Part shown: positions 62,818 to 64,000 of the stretch, piece after piece
Numbering within the stretch: position 1 is the stretch's first letter
Layout of the letters: each line of letters starts with the position of its first letter
From: Phycisphaerae bacterium
Lineage (GTDB): Bacteria > Planctomycetota > Phycisphaerae > UBA1845 > UTPLA1
Direction: 5' to 3'
Assembly (NCBI GenBank): GCA_019636475.1
Contig: JAHBXN010000006.1
Coordinates: 270,071-334,070 of the forward strand
DNA: 64,000 bases
The notes under the pieces: model-generated
Databases searched by the model: none
The model's input: only the letters and a program-made list of their open reading frames with translations
Told to the model about the DNA's origin: nothing
Translations under genes and position numbers: made by a program

Positions 62818-63897
62818 ATGAGAAATTCAATGCCGTTTCTATTGCGACTGCTGGCTGTTCCATTCGTCGTTGCCATGCTCGGTGCCGAATGCCCGAACAA
62901 CAACAACAACAACAATAATGGCAACAACAATAACAACAATAACAACAACAACGATAACAATGTGCCGCGCCTATTCGTCGTGAACAACGCATTCAGCGTC
63001 TCTAGTTTCCTCGCCACGGCCGACGGCGACGTGCCTCCAATCACCGAGTTGCCTCTCGGCGCTTCGACTGACATCTTCCAGGCGCGCAGCGTCGTGGTGA
63101 CGAAGGACGAGGTACTGCTCGTCAGCCGGCAGAACGGCGGAATCACCGCGCACGACGACGCGCTGGTCACAACCGGCGCGACTCTGGCGGATCGCATCGT
63201 TGAAGGCACCGACTCCCATCTCGATTCGCCGATCGCGTTCGCCTACGATGCTGCGACAGACACGCTCTATGTCGGCAATATCAATGCCGACCAGGGCATT
63301 CTTGTCTTCGACGATGTTTCATCGATGAGTTTCGACGGCGACGTGATGCCCTCAAGAACGTTCAATCCGCCGGACCGCGCGCCAAGTGATACCGCGGAAA
63401 TGACGATCAATGCAATGTGGCTCGACGCCGATGGCGCTCTCTACGTCGCCGACACGTCTGGACTCAATCAGAACAGCAGTCGGGTTCTCATCTATCTGAC
63501 TCCGGCTAACCTTCAAGGCGAGAACCCGGCCGATATCGTGCTCACAAACCCGTCCTGGACCGTCATCGAGGACCTCGCGGTCGATTCGCTGAACCATATG
63601 TATGTCGTGGACGGCACTGAGAAAATTCACCGTGTCGATGATGCCAAGAATCAGGCGTCCGGCGCAGTCACCTCCGGCGCGACCATCACCGTGCCCGGGA
63701 CAAACGTCGCGATTCGCGGAATTGTCATCAGCAGCAATGATGTGTGTTTCGTCGCCGATAGCGGCAACCACGCAATTCATGCTTACCTGAACATCGGGAC
63801 GCTCGACAACACCCAGAACCCTGCCCGGACAATCGAAGGCAACGATACGAATCTCTTCTCGCCGCGGCAGTTGTGGCTTGTCGAAGACGCGGACTAA
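62818..63897 (+). CDS. Predicted lipoprotein, poly-Asn linker and beta-propeller
   Basis: A 359-residue exported protein. A signal peptide ending 'VAMLGAEC' is followed by a 22-residue stretch of Asn with single Gly and Asp (62896-62961). A beta-propeller-like domain follows, with NHL/YVTN-like repeats ('AYDAATDTLYVGNINADQGI', 'WLDADGALYVADTSGLNQNS', 'LAVDSLNHMYVVDGTEKIHR'). The ATG 62818 follows AAGGAG; a TTG three bases upstream is not needed. The -1 residue Glu before the Cys makes the lipobox atypical. A hairpin follows at the end of the window. Confidence 0.82.
   Translation: MRNSMPFLLRLLAVPFVVAMLGAECPNNNNNNNNGNNNNNNNNNNDNNVPRLFVVNNAFSVSSFLATADGDVPPITELPLGASTDIFQARSVVVTKDEVLLVSRQNGGITAHDDALVTTGATLADRIVEGTDSHLDSPIAFAYDAATDTLYVGNINADQGILVFDDVSSMSFDGDVMPSRTFNPPDRAPSDTAEMTINAMWLDADGALYVADTSGLNQNSSRVLIYLTPANLQGENPADIVLTNPSWTVIEDLAVDSLNHMYVVDGTEKIHRVDDAKNQASGAVTSGATITVPGTNVAIRGIVISSNDVCFVADSGNHAIHAYLNIGTLDNTQNPARTIEGNDTNLFSPRQLWLVEDAD
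62896..62961 (+). repeat. AAC/AAT trinucleotide tract coding poly-Asn
   Basis: Twenty of 22 consecutive codons are AAC or AAT (GGC and GAT interrupt). In a high-G+C genome this is a slippage-prone tract, likely length-variable between strains. Confidence 0.95.
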
Positions 63898-63970
63898 ACG
63901 CGTCTGACCGGATGAGCCGCTCGGATTCTGTCCGAGGTCGGCCGCCACCGGCATTCAGGCTGACATGACC

Positions 63971-64000
63971 GGGGCGGCGCTTCGACACGAGGCGCCGCCC
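63971..64000 (+). terminator. Hairpin at window end, probable terminator
   Basis: GGGCGGCGC (63972-63980) pairs with GCGCCGCCC (63992-64000); an inner TCG/CGA extends the stem. The T-run, if present, lies beyond the window. Confidence 0.5.

Overview
The window reads as a piece of a chromosome from a planctomycete-like bacterium, probably of the Phycisphaerae or a close relative. This is inferred from four things: high G+C with mostly Shine-Dalgarno starts; a Planctomycetes-type ECF sigma factor fused operonically to a giant Ser/Thr kinase with WD40 repeats; exported proteins ending in a PEP-CTERM anchor or a dockerin-like 'GDLNGDG' tail; and the many short lipoproteins. No phage, integrase, transposase or CRISPR array was seen. 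It looks like ordinary chromosome with lineage-specific accessory genes.

Layout. 1-8 kb: the end of an unknown gene, a flagellin, then an isolated ribosomal-stalk operon rplA-rplJ-rplL (no rplK, no rpoB) and a type III glutamine synthetase, all three on the minus strand. 8-16.5 kb: an SLC13-type transporter, a secreted transglutaminase, a lipoprotein, panB, lepA and an exported unknown. 16.6-21.4 kb: a kinase-WD40 gene translationally coupled to an ECF sigma factor, then tRNA-Ser(GCU). 21.5-25 kb: a PEP-CTERM protein, an SRPBCC gene behind a promoter with two operator-like palindromes, a broken PhnB-like gene and a conserved exported unknown. 25.1-32.5 kb: a five-gene heavy-metal RND efflux operon (His/Cys-rich exported protein, outer membrane factor, adaptor, pump, HxH lipoprotein). 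32.7-43 kb: an FG-GAP/dockerin-like protein, an amidohydrolase, an ABC ATPase-methyltransferase-permease operon, a CPBP protease and an MsbA-like exporter. 43.2-51.1 kb: small lipoproteins, a small Cys protein, rmuC, riboflavin synthase-pdxA and lysS. 51.5-64 kb: an ECF sigma/anti-sigma pair, an acyl-CoA ligase, a YgeY-like hydrolase, icd, an FkbM methyltransferase, a class V aminotransferase, a Maf/MptE-like flagellin-glycosylation protein and a poly-Asn lipoprotein.

How the genes may work together. Flagellin (0.96 kb), the Maf-like protein (60.6 kb) and perhaps the FkbM methyltransferase suggest a glycosylated polar flagellum. The efflux operon forms a complete tripartite pump with two added candidate metal-binding proteins. 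Two separate ECF sigma modules, one with a kinase partner and one with a zinc-finger anti-sigma factor, provide signalling. The most unusual signals are non-coding or architectural: a 294-nt hairpin-rich rplJ-rplL spacer, a 74-residue extension on L1, a roughly 60-nt palindrome behind glnN, the near-identical 126-bp WD40 repeats, and paired operators with no visible regulator. I did not find a clearly new multi-gene defence or metabolic system.
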